Part shown: piece after piece, positions 33,707-45,150 of the stretch
Layout: every line of letters begins with the position of its first letter
Numbering within the stretch: position 1 is the first letter of the stretch
Assembly: GCA_025529335.1 (NCBI GenBank)
Contig: JAMYHX010000110.1
Span: forward strand, 36,636-100,635
Reading direction: 5' to 3'
Length of the DNA stretch: 64,000 bases
From: Rhizopus sp. PT2906
Lineage: Eukaryota > Mucoromycota > Mucoromycetes > Mucorales > Rhizopodaceae
The notes under the pieces: generated by a model
What the model saw: the letters and a program-made list of their open reading frames with translations, nothing else
What the model was told of the DNA's origin: nothing
Database searches by the model: none
Program-made: the position numbers and the translations under genes

Positions 33707-34698
33707 ATGGATTTCGATGATGTTGTTCTTGATGACTATAATTTTGACCCCCCGTCAGAGCCTGTAACAGAAACAAAAGAAGATACAACCACGAATGATT
33801 CAACACAAAAAGAGAAAATAGTAAAAAAGAAGCTTGATGATAACCTGTAAAGTATAAGCACATATCATATGAACCCTTTTTCTCATATTTTAATAGACTA
33901 CTGTCAAGCGAAGGCATACCAAGACTTAAAAATGAAACTCCATTTTTACGTTTTAAAGGAAAAGGATTTGAAGATCAAGACTTGAAGAAATTGTTGCGTT
34001 ATTATCAGATATGGGCAAATAACTTATACCCCAAGTTTAGATTTACAGACTTTGCAAGAAAAGTAACCAAGGCAGCTTCATCCAAGAAAGTAAAACAGAC
34101 GATTGCAGAATGGCAAGAAGAATACAGAGAAAAGGCGAGAATAAGGATGGAAGTTGAAGCAGAAATGCATCGCTCAGATAGTGAGAGTGAAGAAGAGAGA
34201 GCTGCAGATTGGCAAGAGTTGCAAGAGGAAAAGGAGAAGGAGATACAACAATCAGACAGCAAAGAAGAAAGACAGAATACGCGTTCATCAAATAATGAAG
34301 AAAAAGAAAGACGAGAGATGAATATATCTGAAGAGGAAGAAGACAGACAAGAAACGCATTCATCTGATGAAGAAGAAGAGCAGCAAGTGCGCTCATTAAA
34401 AGATGAAGGAAAGAGAAAGTATATTGTATTTTCAGAAAGTGAAGATGAGGAACAACCGCTTTTTATTAGTAGCAATAAGCGACGCAGGACAGCATTTGGA
34501 AATGAAGATGAAAAAGAAGATGAGGAAAAGGAGGAGGAGGATATTGATCAATCATTAGAAAAAGCCAAGAAGACATATGAACAACTATTAAAGAACAGTC
34601 ATCTAGAAGAAGAAGACTCTAATGATATATCTATTCCAATGATAGAAGATATTCAACTAGAAAATATTGAAGATATCTTCTCACTAGACGCGCCTTGA
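33707..34698 (+). CDS. CSM3: Tipin/Csm3/Swi3 replication fork protection protein
   Basis: Two exons (33707-33846, 33897-34698) join in phase to 313 aa. The N-terminal Swi3/Csm3 domain reads EGIPRLKNETPFLRFKGKG, then RYYQIWANNLYPKFRFTDFA. A long, highly charged C-terminal region rich in Glu, Lys and Ser contains an RRR cluster resembling a nuclear signal. Tipin/Csm3/Swi3 pairs with Timeless/Tof1 to stabilise stalled replication forks and signal to the S-phase checkpoint. The start at 33707 was chosen over an upstream in-frame ATG in the promoter's C/T-rich tract. Confidence 0.93.
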
Positions 34699-35391
34699 TC
34701 TTGTACATTATTTTTAAAGTACTGTATTACATTGTATATATTTAGTCTGAAAAAAAAAAAAAAAAAAACTTTGTCTTCTCTTTGTATCATGTGTGTCATT
34801 ACACATTTATTAGGAAATATAATTCCTTGTGCAGAGAAAATGAAAGCTCATTTTTATGGGTCATAAATTACCCTACATATCTTATTCCGCATATCACCTG
34901 AAATTATGATTCATTCATTTCTTGGCTTACAGAATTATATCAGAGGTTGTAGACACAAGCACTTTTCTTGGCTTGACATGCACATCAATGACGATCTTTG
35001 AGCTATTAAAAAAAAAAAAAGAGAGAGAGAGAGAGAACAATGATTAAAAAAAAAAAGGAAGCTCTTTATAATTATATAAAAGCATGTACATTTTATTTAC
35101 ATAATTAAAGTCTCAAAGTGTATATAAAAAAGAAACGTACAGGGATATAATATACAGATTCTAATAAACAAGAAAAGGTTGTGAGGGGGTATTTGTGTGT
35201 GTGTTGATGCAAAAGAAGAGAATGAATGAATAATATACAGTGAATGAGAGGAAAGTGCAATAGTGAGCATAGACATATTTCTTCCATAAACATTGAAAGA
35301 CGCGTAAGTTGAGCATATAAGTTATCTATAATGTGCTGACATGAATGAAGGTTGAAAGGAGTGTATATGGTTGATTAATTATTTGATTTGA
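34699..35391. other. Intergenic between convergent CSM3 and WWE copy 2
   Basis: Simple sequence (A18 near 34750; (GA)n near 35025; T/G-rich runs) and no supported gene. Frames on the minus strand are low-complexity. Confidence 0.5.
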
Positions 35392-35598
35392 TTAACATTT
35401 TCTTCTAGCAATTGTATAAGAGTAATTGTTGAAATGGACAACCATTTCAGAGGTATCTACGTAAATAGGGCCATGGAAGCATTGGCAATTGATCCAAGTG
35501 GCACCGTCTCTTTCCCAAAGTGATTCAATCATTTTTTGTGTTGCTGAATCAAAGGTGACCCAAGCGGATCCGGCGGCGTAAACCCATTGAGCAGTCAT
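35392..35598 (-). CDS. Stand-alone WWE-domain protein (copy 2)
   Basis: Single exon, 68 aa. The start at 35598 follows a non-coding AT-rich leader; an upstream in-frame ATG would add a Phe-rich stretch. The whole protein is one WWE module: AQWVYAAGSAWVTFD, MIESLWERDGATWINC, the PIYVDTSEM strand and a final SYTIARRKC. It is clearly paralogous to 13540-13773: same length, same Trp/IExLW/VDTxxM/SYTIAR positions. WWE folds bind iso-ADP-ribose units or serve as adaptors. No partner domain is present. Confidence 0.75.
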   Translation of the reverse strand: MTAQWVYAAGSAWVTFDSATQKMIESLWERDGATWINCQCFHGPIYVDTSEMVVHFNNYSYTIARRKC

Positions 35599-35775
35599 GT
35601 TGTGAATTGTGTATATGTGTAAGTGTTGTAAGAAACAGGAAAAAAAAAGAAAGAAGGGCATGTATTTATAGATCAAGGAAGCTCTTAATCATGATTCACT
35701 GGCTTGATCCGTGCGCGCCACAGACCTATAGTGACGAAATGCTCATCTTCACTGGTAATCGGAATCGGTCGCGTA

Positions 35776-35806
35776 GCAACCTGTCTGAGCAACCTGTCTG
35801 AGCAAC
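35776..35806. repeat. Perfect 13-nt tandem duplication
   Basis: The unit GCAACCTGTCTGA is present twice back to back, plus five bases of a third copy. It lies about 180 bp upstream of the WWE copy 2 start. It could be a slippage product or a duplicated regulatory site. Confidence 0.85.
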
Positions 35807-36573
35807 AATGGATTGATAGACTGGAGACAGCCAATCAGGGACACGTATGCAGCAACTGCGCCATTGTAATACATGAGATTTGGGATCGAATAACGGCCAG
35901 ATGATTCATCACTCAAGACAGCTATCGCGTGGCACAGCCATTATAAATTATTTATTATTTTTAGCTGTCTCTTTGCCTACTTCATAAGCCATTAAAATGT
36001 ATATGCTAATAGCATGATCATCTGACGTCAATCGTCCCTTGGATAAATGCGGCAGCTGACATCTTAATGAAAACCTCATAATTGCACTTCCGAATCCTTT
36101 TGCTAAGCTTATAGAACAGTGTGATTCTAAAATCGAGAACCATCATTTATTTATTATCAGTTCTTTGATATAGAAAAATAGAAAAGTTGTAATGTCTTCA
36201 ATAGGCTTCAATTGACCCTTTCTTCTATTCATCCCCTGAAAAATTAAACAATAGTGCCTCATTTTTACTGCGTAACAAAACTTCATTATACACGTCATAG
36301 TGACCACTCAATGTACTGAGTGAAGTCTATAGTCTATGTGTTCTGGACGACAGCCAATTTCAACGTGCCACATATCCAAAATTAGTAACAATGAAACAAT
36401 GAGATGGACCTACACCATGAACATAGCTCATTTCTCCTTCAACTACTGGTGCAGAATCTGCTGAGCGAGATCTATTGCTATGATCTTACACAGCACTAAA
36501 AGGGTTATTTCTTCAATGAACCAATCCAAAGAGTCATTGACAACGATAACTAAGAAACGAAGGAAAGGTAGCC

Positions 36574-36928
36574 CTAAATGAAGACATATCTGACACAGAT
36601 TCGTCTATATTTAGAGCTATCATTCAATACCTCACGTGTGCGCATTGTGTTTAGCCATCCTCTCTCCTCTTTACTAGGGCTTACAATAAGAAATTTTACT
36701 GGTTCAACTGCTCTTAATACCTACTTATTACGTTGATCGTCCATAATATGTCAGAAACTCGACTGTCCAGCTATTCTCAGACAACTGAGCTTCCTTGAAA
36801 TATGTGGCGCCGGCAGGCACAACAATGTCTTACATCTTATAGACGTTAGCGCTTCAAATTCAAGAAAAAACAAATGCAATTTGACGGTTCAGCACATCAA
36901 GGCGGATAAACTCAGTCGCAGAAAGATC
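36574..36928 (-). pseudogene. Decayed coding sequence, unknown family
   Basis: Three protein-like blocks lie in order on the minus strand, broken by stops and one frame change. Block one (36860-36928) reads DLSATEFIRLDVLNRQIAFV. Block two is in the same frame after stops (36728-36829) and reads DIVVPAGATYFKEAQLS, then WTVEFLTYYGRS. Block three is in another frame (36574-36720) and reads RAVEPVKFLIVSPSKEERGW, then MRTREVLND. The composition and continuity are those of a once-functional protein. I do not recognise the family; a transposon-derived or lineage-specific gene is possible. Confidence 0.4.
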
Positions 36929-37938
36929 CTTCTACACGAATGGAAACTTCCAAGAAAGATAGTTCAAGACAATAGAAAGGCTTTAGGGGAGACGGACGAC
37001 CGGTGGTTTTGCTACCTGTCAGAGATGCAAGGTTGTTTGCTGGGTCCATAAACAGCTGCCACGTATATATTCACTCAAGCTTGGGGTTAAAAAAAAAAAG
37101 AATTGTGCCTCTACTCGTCCTGGAAGCCGATTCCACAAAATTCAAGAAGCGGTGACAACATAATATTTGGTATACTATGATTTTGCAAATGGCTTGCTTG
37201 GCACTAATTGTGATGTGAATGGACAAGAAGTGGTTTATCGCCCCCTAAAGGCTATGGAACAAGGGAAACAACAGATGCAACTCAATAAAGAAGTAGTTGA
37301 ATTCTTAAACGATAAGATCAGAAAACGAACCTCATGGGTTTATGACTTGGATTGACAACGCTAGGAAACGTGGTGTAAATCCTAAAAGCTTCCCCTGTAA
37401 ACTCTTTACTTTACAATATTAAGCATGTTCAAATAGGATTTTTTTTGCCCAGCAATGAATAAAAAGGCATTAAAAGTGTTCTTTCTTTTTATATCCTATT
37501 TTTCAAAAGTGTATTAAAGGTTCACAACAAACAATTAACCATCTTGAAGAAGAGACAGTTGCTAGCATGATCTGCATACTTTCCCATGAGCCTGCTGAAT
37601 ATAGTGAGAGAAAAGAAATGATAAAAGTACGATGGATAGCATTCCAGCATATTTCAATACCACACCTTGTCTGTGAAGGAGAACTCGCAAACAAGACGCT
37701 TTCTTCTTACAGCTTTGATTCAGCATATGTCGACACACACACACACAAACACACAGATATTCTATATCCTGACATTTCTATTCCTGAATTAACTTTACGT
37801 ATTTCAGGAACATATATTAAGATAATCATACTGAGCTATTTGAATAAAACAGGATGCACCAAAGACATATTCAAAGGCGCACGTTATAAACTTGGTAAAA
37901 GTGACATTTAATGTGATTTATGTATGTACAATTCAATA
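36929..37938. other. Gene-poor stretch with short orphan frames
   Basis: Two plus-strand frames look protein-like but are unassigned: 37167-37355 (VEFLNDKIRKRTSWVYDLD at its end) and about 37480-37911 (HLEEETVASMICILSHEP, then KVRWIAFQHISIPHLV). Neither has a convincing start or splice partner. They may be more relics of the same decayed locus. The bL33m gene begins at the right edge on the minus strand. Confidence 0.35.
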
Positions 37939-38166
37939 TTATTTCTTCATTTTAGTTTCTGTGAACAGAACATGTTGTTTCACTAAGATCAGCAATGTGT
38001 TAGTTTTTAATTCTGTTTTTCTTTTTTAGATTATACCCATAGGATCATATTTCATCAAGGACAACTTGGGTGCAATTCTAGGACGACTTTTAATGTAGTT
38101 GTACCCTGTACCAGCTGTAGATAATAACTTTACAAGAATGACTCTAGCTTTTGCCTTCTTTGCCAT
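37939..38166 (-). CDS. Mitochondrial 54S ribosomal protein bL33m
   Basis: Two exons (38037-38166, 37939-37982) join in phase to 57 aa. Exon 1 gives MAKKAKARVILVKLLSTAGT, then RPRIAPKLSLMKYDPM. Exon 2 gives the expected bL33 ending VKQHVLFTETKMKK. Without the intron the frame ends early and lacks the conserved tail, which shows the intron is real. The start at 38166 was chosen over an upstream Leu/Ser-rich low-complexity extension. It is a component of the mitochondrial large ribosomal subunit. Confidence 0.92.
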
Positions 38167-38267
38167 GGCTAATTTCTCTAAAAGGTAAAGAGAGAGAGAG
38201 AGAGACAAGGAGAGGGGGAAGCCCTTCAAATGTTACTTTTGATAAAATCAGTCACTCTTAGCGGAGT

Positions 38268-39592
38268 TTAGTCCTGAATTTTATTGATTTTTTCTGCGGT
38301 AACAGCATTCATATAAGTGTAAGAATTTGAATGAGTTAAGCCATATTTTAGTTTGTCAAGGTAAGTTTTCCGTTCCTCTTCAGTTTCAAGGCCCATTTTT
38401 GATGAAATGACGGGAAGCATGCTTTTAATAGTTTCTATCCAATCCCAAACAAACATCTTTGCTGTTTTTGTATTTGATGCTAATAAACCATTATTATACA
38501 AATATGCTATAATTATTTGCTTATTTACCCATGTCAACAGATCGATAATCCGATTGAACTGACGTGGCTTGCTTGTTTTCAGAGACTAATTTTCCCAGCT
38601 GTAAAGCAATGCGAGGATCCTGCCCTCTAGCTTTGCATGCACTATGGACTGTTGTGATACAATTAAAAATGCAGTTCAATGGTAACGTACGAGACTTACT
38701 TCCAGTTAGAACCTGCTGAACTATTTCATTTCCCGTCATCTACAAAGAGAAAAAAAGTGAATGTCTATTTGAATCTATACTCTTTACTAAATATACTATC
38801 TCTCTTACCTTGAGATCAAATTCTACTAGTTGAACCATACCTCCTGGTTTTGTTACACGTAAAATTTCATTGATAGCAATGGGCCATTGATTCACCTGGA
38901 GTGCCAAGACGAATAATCTCATATGGACAAAATCAAACGAATTATCTTCAAAAGGGAGTCGATCCAATACATTACCATATCGAAAAGTAACTTGTTGTAA
39001 TGATACTCGCTTATTGGCCACTTCTACTATATCGCATCCTTCATAGACACAGTTTGGATATTCTGTTGCCATGTCCTTTTGATACAGTTAATTTTCATAA
39101 GACACACTTTATAATTCTTACCATAATCCATGCACCAGATCCACACCCAACATCCAACACACGTATTCCTTTCTTAAAATCGAGCTTTTTACGGACATTC
39201 TCTAGGACGTTGCTAAGATACAAAATCAATAATGAATCCTCTCCCTCTCTCTCTCTTTCCCTTCTTTTTTTTTGTTTTTCTGTACCCTTGATAAAGTTCC
39301 TTAATTGCGAAATGTTGCTATAAATATTATTTTACAACTCATCAGCTCATTCCACTTTTATATATCTTAATCACTCTGATCTTACGCCTGTTAATCTTTG
39401 TTGCTCTGCAGGATCTTTTGGTAACCAGTAAGTCGAAGATTCCTCGTTATGAAAGTCCCTTTCCATATTTATTGTTTCCTCACTCGAAAGGTCTGACGTG
39501 CCCCTCTTAAATATGTTTGCGCCTGTGCTTGTGTCACTATCTTCATTTATCCTCTTTAAGACTCTTTTGTAAGCTTTGGATAAAAGTCCCAT
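38268..39592 (-). CDS. SAM-dependent methyltransferase (class I)
   Basis: Six exons (39386-39592, 39286-39317, 39122-39212, 38809-39075, 38529-38739, 38268-38461) join in phase to 333 aa. Class I SAM fold: motif I RVLDVGCGSGAW, acidic motif II YEGCDIVEV, a FRYGNVLDRLPFEDNSFDFV segment, and INEILRVTKPGGMVQLVEFD. After the fold there is a helical C-terminus (KMFVWDWIETIKSMLPVIS). The substrate is unknown. The overall layout resembles fungal LaeA-like/UbiE-like methyltransferases, but no substrate call is justified. The second exon is 32 nt. Confidence 0.88.
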
Positions 39593-41469
39593 CTTTCTAT
39601 GCAGAATGGAGGACAAAAATGAACAATTAGCACGAGGGATGAGCTCTGTAAAATATTTTTTCTTCTTGTCATACACACAAGCAATGGCTCTCATTAGTAA
39701 TAGTCCTTTCTCTTTATTTATTGTTTAAAACAAAGAATGCTTGAGAAAAGTCAAAAAGAATCAACGATCGCTCAAGCTGAAAAGAACATTTGATTAGCAT
39801 CATTAAAAGTGATTCTAGAATAGATATTTGACACGCTTATATGCAATCTATTTATGATTTTTAAAGCTAGTGCGGGCAATTACCTCAAATAAAACTGTTT
39901 ATTTCGTTGAATAGTGTTGAAATAGTTTGACACTTTCTTTAGTACACACAGTTCTTCCGAGAGACTACAAAAAATATAAATATAACATTTTATTTGTAGT
40001 AAATGATATACAATTTCCCTTTTTCACCTTTAACACGCTCACTTTACGTATTTAAGCCAAATTAGCTTAGAATTCTTATTATCCTCTGTACCTTTAATCA
40101 AAGTAAACATAGCCAGGTCATTTAACACATATCAACAGAGTCCTTTAATCATGCAAATAAAAGACTATGTTTAAATCAAGTCGAGTTATGATTGGCTTAA
40201 AAAATTTGTGTGACTTATTTTAAATTCCCACAGGTATAAAAAGGTTTATTCAGGAACCTTTTTCTTTTTTCTTTCTCTTCAACTCTCACATTTTGAATAG
40301 CTGGTATTCTATTCACGCATATTCCTTTGATAATGATTCATTCAGTGTGAAACGAGCTTCTCGTAACGTGTGAGATACTTTTCAGTACTGTCGCACGGAC
40401 AAAAAGTGGGGTTTTTATGGGGCGTTTTCATCGAGCTTATCGTGAACAATACCCCTAGCGTCGATTAGAGTACCTTCAAAAGATCTGGTTGCATCTCTGC
40501 TATTCATTATGTAGTAGACTTCCCATGTGAGGCTGATAAGCCGACCTCAACGACCGTTATAGGTATAGAGTATGGCCCCACTATATGCAGTACAGCAATC
40601 GCGCTCTATGTTTGGCGTGACTCCGTTGGTCTAGGGTTATTGACTCTATTGGGATCAAGGGTCTATTCAAGTTTTTTTTTTCTTCCACGATGCTAGAACA
40701 GGTTTACATCCTGTGGGGGATGGATCCAAGCAATGTTGAATAGCTTTGATGAACGAAGATTCTAGCTTGTTTTTTATATTATTTAAACGAAAAAATATGG
40801 TGTTAGAAACGTACTTCTTTGTAATTAGTTTTTCACATTTGTTTCTACGTGATAATTCAAGCCATCAATGGATGACGACACCAACTGCTCTGTCGTGAGA
40901 TTTGAATGAGGCAAGATGATCTCAAAGCTACTTTACAGAAACCGTTGAAATGACAGCTTTATCCCTATAACATAGTTAGTAAAGAGAACCTTGAGTCAAC
41001 ATTCTAATAGTATATAATCCGCAAGTGGCCATTTGGGATCACCCTGATTAAAGAGTTGGTGAAAAATGAAACAAGACAACTTTCAAAGTGAAAGTTTAAA
41101 ATGAGTAATTATTACAGTGTAAATTGTGTTCTTAGACTTTATGTACTAATTTTAGGTAACAAGGACAAGGCACATTTCAATTAAAAAGAAGCAGGTAATG
41201 TCCTTTATCTATTATATGCTGCTTGTATGGATGGTAAATAAGACTTTCTGTCGTATTTACACTATATGAGATCGCTCTAAAAGTGAACAGTACAAAAAGA
41301 CTGACTATAAATCATATAACGCGTCATGGTCAATTCTTGTTGATCATAAATACTCCTGTTTGCATATCACTTCTTTCAAACCGAAATAAGATACTCCTAA
41401 TCAATGTTTCTTAATGAAGTATCAAGTTTTTCTTTCAAGTTTCTGACAAGCTCATGGAGATCAGGATCC
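39593..41469. other. Long intergenic region
   Basis: No supported gene apart from the GC-richer segment listed separately. AT-rich with short frames. A TATA-like box (GTATAAAAAGG, about 40234-40244) is followed by a C/T-rich tract, looking like a Pol II core promoter on the plus strand upstream of that segment. Confidence 0.45.
40376..40690 (+). other. GC-richer island downstream of a TATA-like promoter
   Basis: About 315 bp visibly richer in G+C than its AT-rich flanks. One plus-strand frame is protein-like with a single TAG: VGFLWGVFIELIVNNTPS before it, then ISAIHYVVDFPCEADKPTST and EYGPTICSTAIALYVW after it. No ATG start is available in frame and no clear splice site joins it. It contains hairpin-forming sequence (GGCTGATAAGCC). 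It may be a decayed gene, an exon of an unresolved gene, or a non-coding RNA. Confidence 0.35.
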
Positions 41470-41921
41470 TATGCAATAAAGTTCTTTACCATCTACCAAA
41501 CTATTTCAATGTACTATAGTTCACAATGATATGTAGACGTGAATATAAGCTTATGACTGTACTTTCTGGCGATACCGTAATTTGCGTAAACAGATGTTAA
41601 ATGTTTACTTTCAACAGTATTCAAAAGTACTTCTTTTGTCAATTGAGAGTTAAGCTCGTCCTTCTTCATCTCCGAGTACCTTTTCGTATCTAATGATTCT
41701 ACAATTATATCTGTTTTATTTGCAGAACTAGATACAGTGTTTATAGAAAGTTTATGATAAGATGCACTATCCATAATGATAACGTGAAGTATTTTTAGGG
41801 TAAATACGACAGATATGCTGTTTGCTGTTATTCTGAAAGACAACCTCTTTGATGGCTGAACTATATTCTGGCTCAAGCTAACCTGTTTTTTGTACAGTCG
41901 CTTCAGAATGTAAAGTCGCAT
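41470..41921 (-). pseudogene. Relic of a Tc1/mariner-like DDE transposase
   Basis: The minus-strand frame contains HVIIMDSASYHKLS (the second catalytic Asp block of this superfamily, normally VIxMDNASYH). This is followed by KTDIIVESLDTKRYSEMKKDEL, broken here only for discussion as K-T-D-I-I and M-K-K-D-E-L, matching the helical K-x-E-L/E-L-L region after it. The expected P-P-Y-H-C-E-L-N-P-I-E-x-V-W block is degraded to T-Y-H-C-E-L, stop, Y-I-E-I-V-W. The first catalytic Asp region upstream is not recognisable. No terminal inverted repeats were identified. The copy is clearly dead. Confidence 0.65.
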
Positions 41922-42075
41922 TTTTGTAGTTTTTATAATGCAATTTACACAAGTCAGCGCGACATATCTTTCTGGAAATCGTGTACTGCGTGACTACGTA
42001 CATCTGGGGTTTAAAACGCTTTTATGGCCTGCTGTTTCAAGCTGACTTTTTGCAGGTTTACTTACTACATTCAAA

Positions 42076-43199
42076 ATGTCAATTGCGAGAAAAGTGCTCG
42101 TTGTAGGCGGCACTGGTTTCCTTGGTAATGTCGCATAAATTGCAGACTATCACTTTTATTAACATATCAATAGGGCTTGATGTTTGTAAACTTGCTGTTC
42201 AAAAGGGTTGGGAAACAGTCAGTCTAAGGTAATAAAGAATTTGTTTTGGTTTTTGCTATCATAAACTTAGTGTTTCTTGTATATAGTCGAAAGGGAGAAC
42301 CTGCTTCTTTTCAACAGAGAGGAAGACCCGCTTGGGCTGAAAAGGTAAAGATATACATATATATGTTTCAAACGCGTATTCAAGTTGTCTAATGATAATA
42401 CAGGTCCAATGGGCTTCTGGTAACTCACTTGAGCCCGAGAGCTATAAGGAAGTGCTATCGGGAGTGACTGATGTGGTTCATAGTGTGGGTATTCTTTTAG
42501 AGAATGACTATAAGGGCATTGCACAGGCAAAGTCTCTGTGTGAAGTTGCGGGAAAGTTACCAGGACTACTGTTGAATGACAAGGGAAATCCTCTTGATCC
42601 CAAGTTGGAACATAAAGTTCGTCCAACTTATGAGATGATGAACAGAGATACAGGTAACTCATTTATACAATATAGTCTCGTGTCTGTATGCTCATGCCCT
42701 TCTTATATATATAGCCATCACTGTTGCCAACCAAGTTAAAAAACTGCCTTCGATAAAATCGTTTGTGTTTATCTCTGCATCTCAAGTCATGCCATTTATT
42801 GATCCTCGATACTATACAACAAAGAGAGAGGCTGAAAGCTATTTATTTAAAATAGACAAGTTTAAAACAGTTGTTCTACGTCCAGGTAAGAAGGATAAGA
42901 AAAGAGAGAGAGATCAGTTTTTTGAAATGGAGAGTCTGATGTATATACATTACATAGGCTTGATGTATAATTCAAATAGACCCACTGTCGCTCCTCTTAT
43001 AGGCGCATTAAAACTCGCCAACGCCATCACAAGTCCTTTCAAAAAAGAAATCGGAAGTTTACCCGGAGGTAAATCAATCACGACAGCCCCTTTAAATACA
43101 GAACAGGTAGCAAGAGCCATCATAGCCTCTATTGAGTTAGAAGAACATGGTATTTTCGACGTAGACGGCATTCAACAATTAAGCAACAAATGTATATAA
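42076..43199 (+). CDS. COQ11: COQ11-like mitochondrial NAD(P)-binding (atypical SDR) protein
   Basis: Six exons (42076-42124, 42174-42228, 42287-42344, 42404-42653, 42715-42885, 42958-43199) join in phase to 274 aa. An N-terminal Rossmann motif (KVLVVGGTGFLGLDVCKLA) is followed by VTDVVHSVGILLEND, SFVFISASQVMPF, YYTTKREAESYL and VVLRPGLMYN, the pattern of the YLR290C/COQ11 and NDUFA9-related atypical SDR group. In yeast COQ11 associates with the coenzyme Q synthome at the mitochondrial inner membrane. The gene stops 19 bp from the stop of the convergent UBX gene. Confidence 0.85.
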
Positions 43200-43218
43200 A
43201 AAAGTACCCATTTATTGA

Positions 43219-45150
43219 TTATTCATGGTTAACAGAGTTGCCATTGTATGTCGGTCTTTTTTCATTTTCAGCATTATCATTCCCCTCGTATAAGGTATTG
43301 AAGCGAGCAGTAAAAGGTGTTCGCCTAAGGGTAGAATAGTAAGCTTCAAGGAGATAACATGTCAAGGGTTATCTTACCTTTGTCCTCTATCTGCCACGGA
43401 CGTAGATGTGCTATCTTCGCTTGAGTTAGGTGTGCCTCCTAAACGATGACCGCCCTTTAAACTGTGAGCAGACGACTGCTGCTGCTGCTGCTGTTGTTGT
43501 TGTTGTTGTTCTTGTCCTTGTTGTTCAGATGCTGCAGATGGTTGAATGGGATTATATCCATTTCTTGGAAATAACGTACCAAACAATCCGGCGAAAAAGG
43601 CCAGCAAACCAACAAAGAAAGCGTAGACGTGACCTAGCCCAGCTTGGAAAAAACCGAGCTGGGAACTACTATTCTGGTTTAAACTAAGTGCTATGTTTTT
43701 GCTTCGCTTCAGGATGATGGTAGCGCTTGGGCAGAGATCCAGGTCTCGGAGAGAGGTATTATCATCTGCTTCAGTAAATAAACGAGTAGGAAACAGAGAA
43801 GAGAGCTTATAGTCCCTCTTCTCATCTGTTCTGTTCTATAAAAGTTTATGTTCAATATCCCTTCTCTTTCTCTTTGTATCCACGTTAGAGCTACCTACTT
43901 GTTCAATCCAGTGTTTTACTGTAGCCAAAGTATCAGACGCTACAAATAAAGTATTAAATATCCATAATGATGCATCTATCCTTTTTACCTTCAAATTGAT
44001 GACGCATATTTGTTCCGTCAAGTAAACGGATATTCAGATTGCTATATTCATGGTTATGTCTCTTCTTACTTGGAGGAGGGGATTAGTCCAAATAAAAAGG
44101 GGAAGGAAAACATTCAGTGTACCTCGTATTATCTATCTGCTGACTGGATGAGCCAGCGACTTCCTGGCGTTCTTTTTCTGCCTTTCTCTCTGCTAATCTC
44201 TCTGCGCGATCTCTGGCTATCTGTTCGCGCACTCTACGTTTATGCTCTTCTGCCTCCTTGCGTTCTTTTTTTATCTTTTCAAGGTACAATTGGTTTTCCT
44301 TATCCTTTTGCATCTGCTGAGCCTCTTGTATAGCCTTTGCCTCATTCCTACGCTTTATCTCTCTCGCTCGTTCTTCCTGCAAGACTATCAGTTGATCACG
44401 GTCTGCGTTGCTAATAAATGCATGCACTTACTTGTCTTTCTTGCTCAGCGCGTTGTTTTCGAGCTTCTTCTAACCGCTTTTGTAATCTATTTATTTTTAA
44501 ATTAAATCATTCGTTATATATTGCGCTGTAGGCTTACTCCGCTTTCTTTGCTGCTGCTGCCTCTGCATTTGCATTATTATTTGTAGACGCATTATTTTGG
44601 TTCTCAAAAGGTGTATCAACTGTCGTACGACTGCCACTTGCCTCTGAAGACGTGTTCATATTTAAAGACGCGTTTTGCTGACCAACAGTGGTTTGGTTTT
44701 TTGCAGTTGTTATCTTTTCCAAGAGTTCTTGTTTGGTAATAGCTTCAGTTCCAAACTCTCTGATTACACCTTGCTTGATGAAGTACAAGATGGGTACAGT
44801 CTGTATTGGATCTGCAATATAGAGAAAAAGGTTAGACCATGCGAGCTTTACGAGTATAAGCTTACATAATTGGCTAAATAGAGAAGCATTCTCCGAGTCC
44901 TTTTCCATTTTTAAAGCAACAGCATGTTGTTTAATGTGGTTTGCTATTTCTTCATCATTGAGTGTGTTGTCTAATGTCTTTGTTTTATCAGAGTCGTCTA
45001 TTATTATTGTTGTTATTGTTATTATAAATATTAAAATAAAAGACTAGAAATATATAAACCATAAATGTAGACAAGAAATACACAATCCTTCTGGTTGACT
45101 AAAGAGACTGCATCCTTCACTGGACCAGAAAACCAAACACTTTCAGACAT
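43219..45150 (-). CDS. UBX-domain protein, UBXN4/erasin-like
   Basis: Nine exons (45060-45150, 44866-44997, 44538-44811, 44433-44487, 44123-44376, 43989-44041, 43899-43939, 43378-43835, 43219-43324) join in phase to 487 aa. Order: thioredoxin-like N-terminal domain (VWFSGPVKDAVSLVNQKDC, PILYFIKQGVIREF), Ala/Asn-rich linker, long charged coiled coil, UBX domain (LNIRLLDGTNMRHQFE, TLATVKHWIEQ, TRLFTEADDNTSLRDL), then a hydrophobic hairpin-like segment (VYAFFVGLLAFFAGLFGTLF) and a polyglutamine run. UBX domains recruit Cdc48/p97. This layout with a membrane-associated segment is that of UBXN4 (erasin), which helps ER-associated degradation. Confidence 0.88.

Noticed and set aside
26440..34698. 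Chromatin/ubiquitin gene neighbourhood as a functional cluster
   Set aside because: Neighbours have mixed orientation and unrelated roles (mitochondria, ribosome, replication); this is ordinary fungal gene order.
40625..40660. TAGGGTTA (minus strand TAACCCTA) inside the GC-rich island, as a possible telomerase RNA template
   Set aside because: Only 8 nt, on the strand opposite to the promoter-like box, and an 8-mer of this kind is expected several times in 64 kb.
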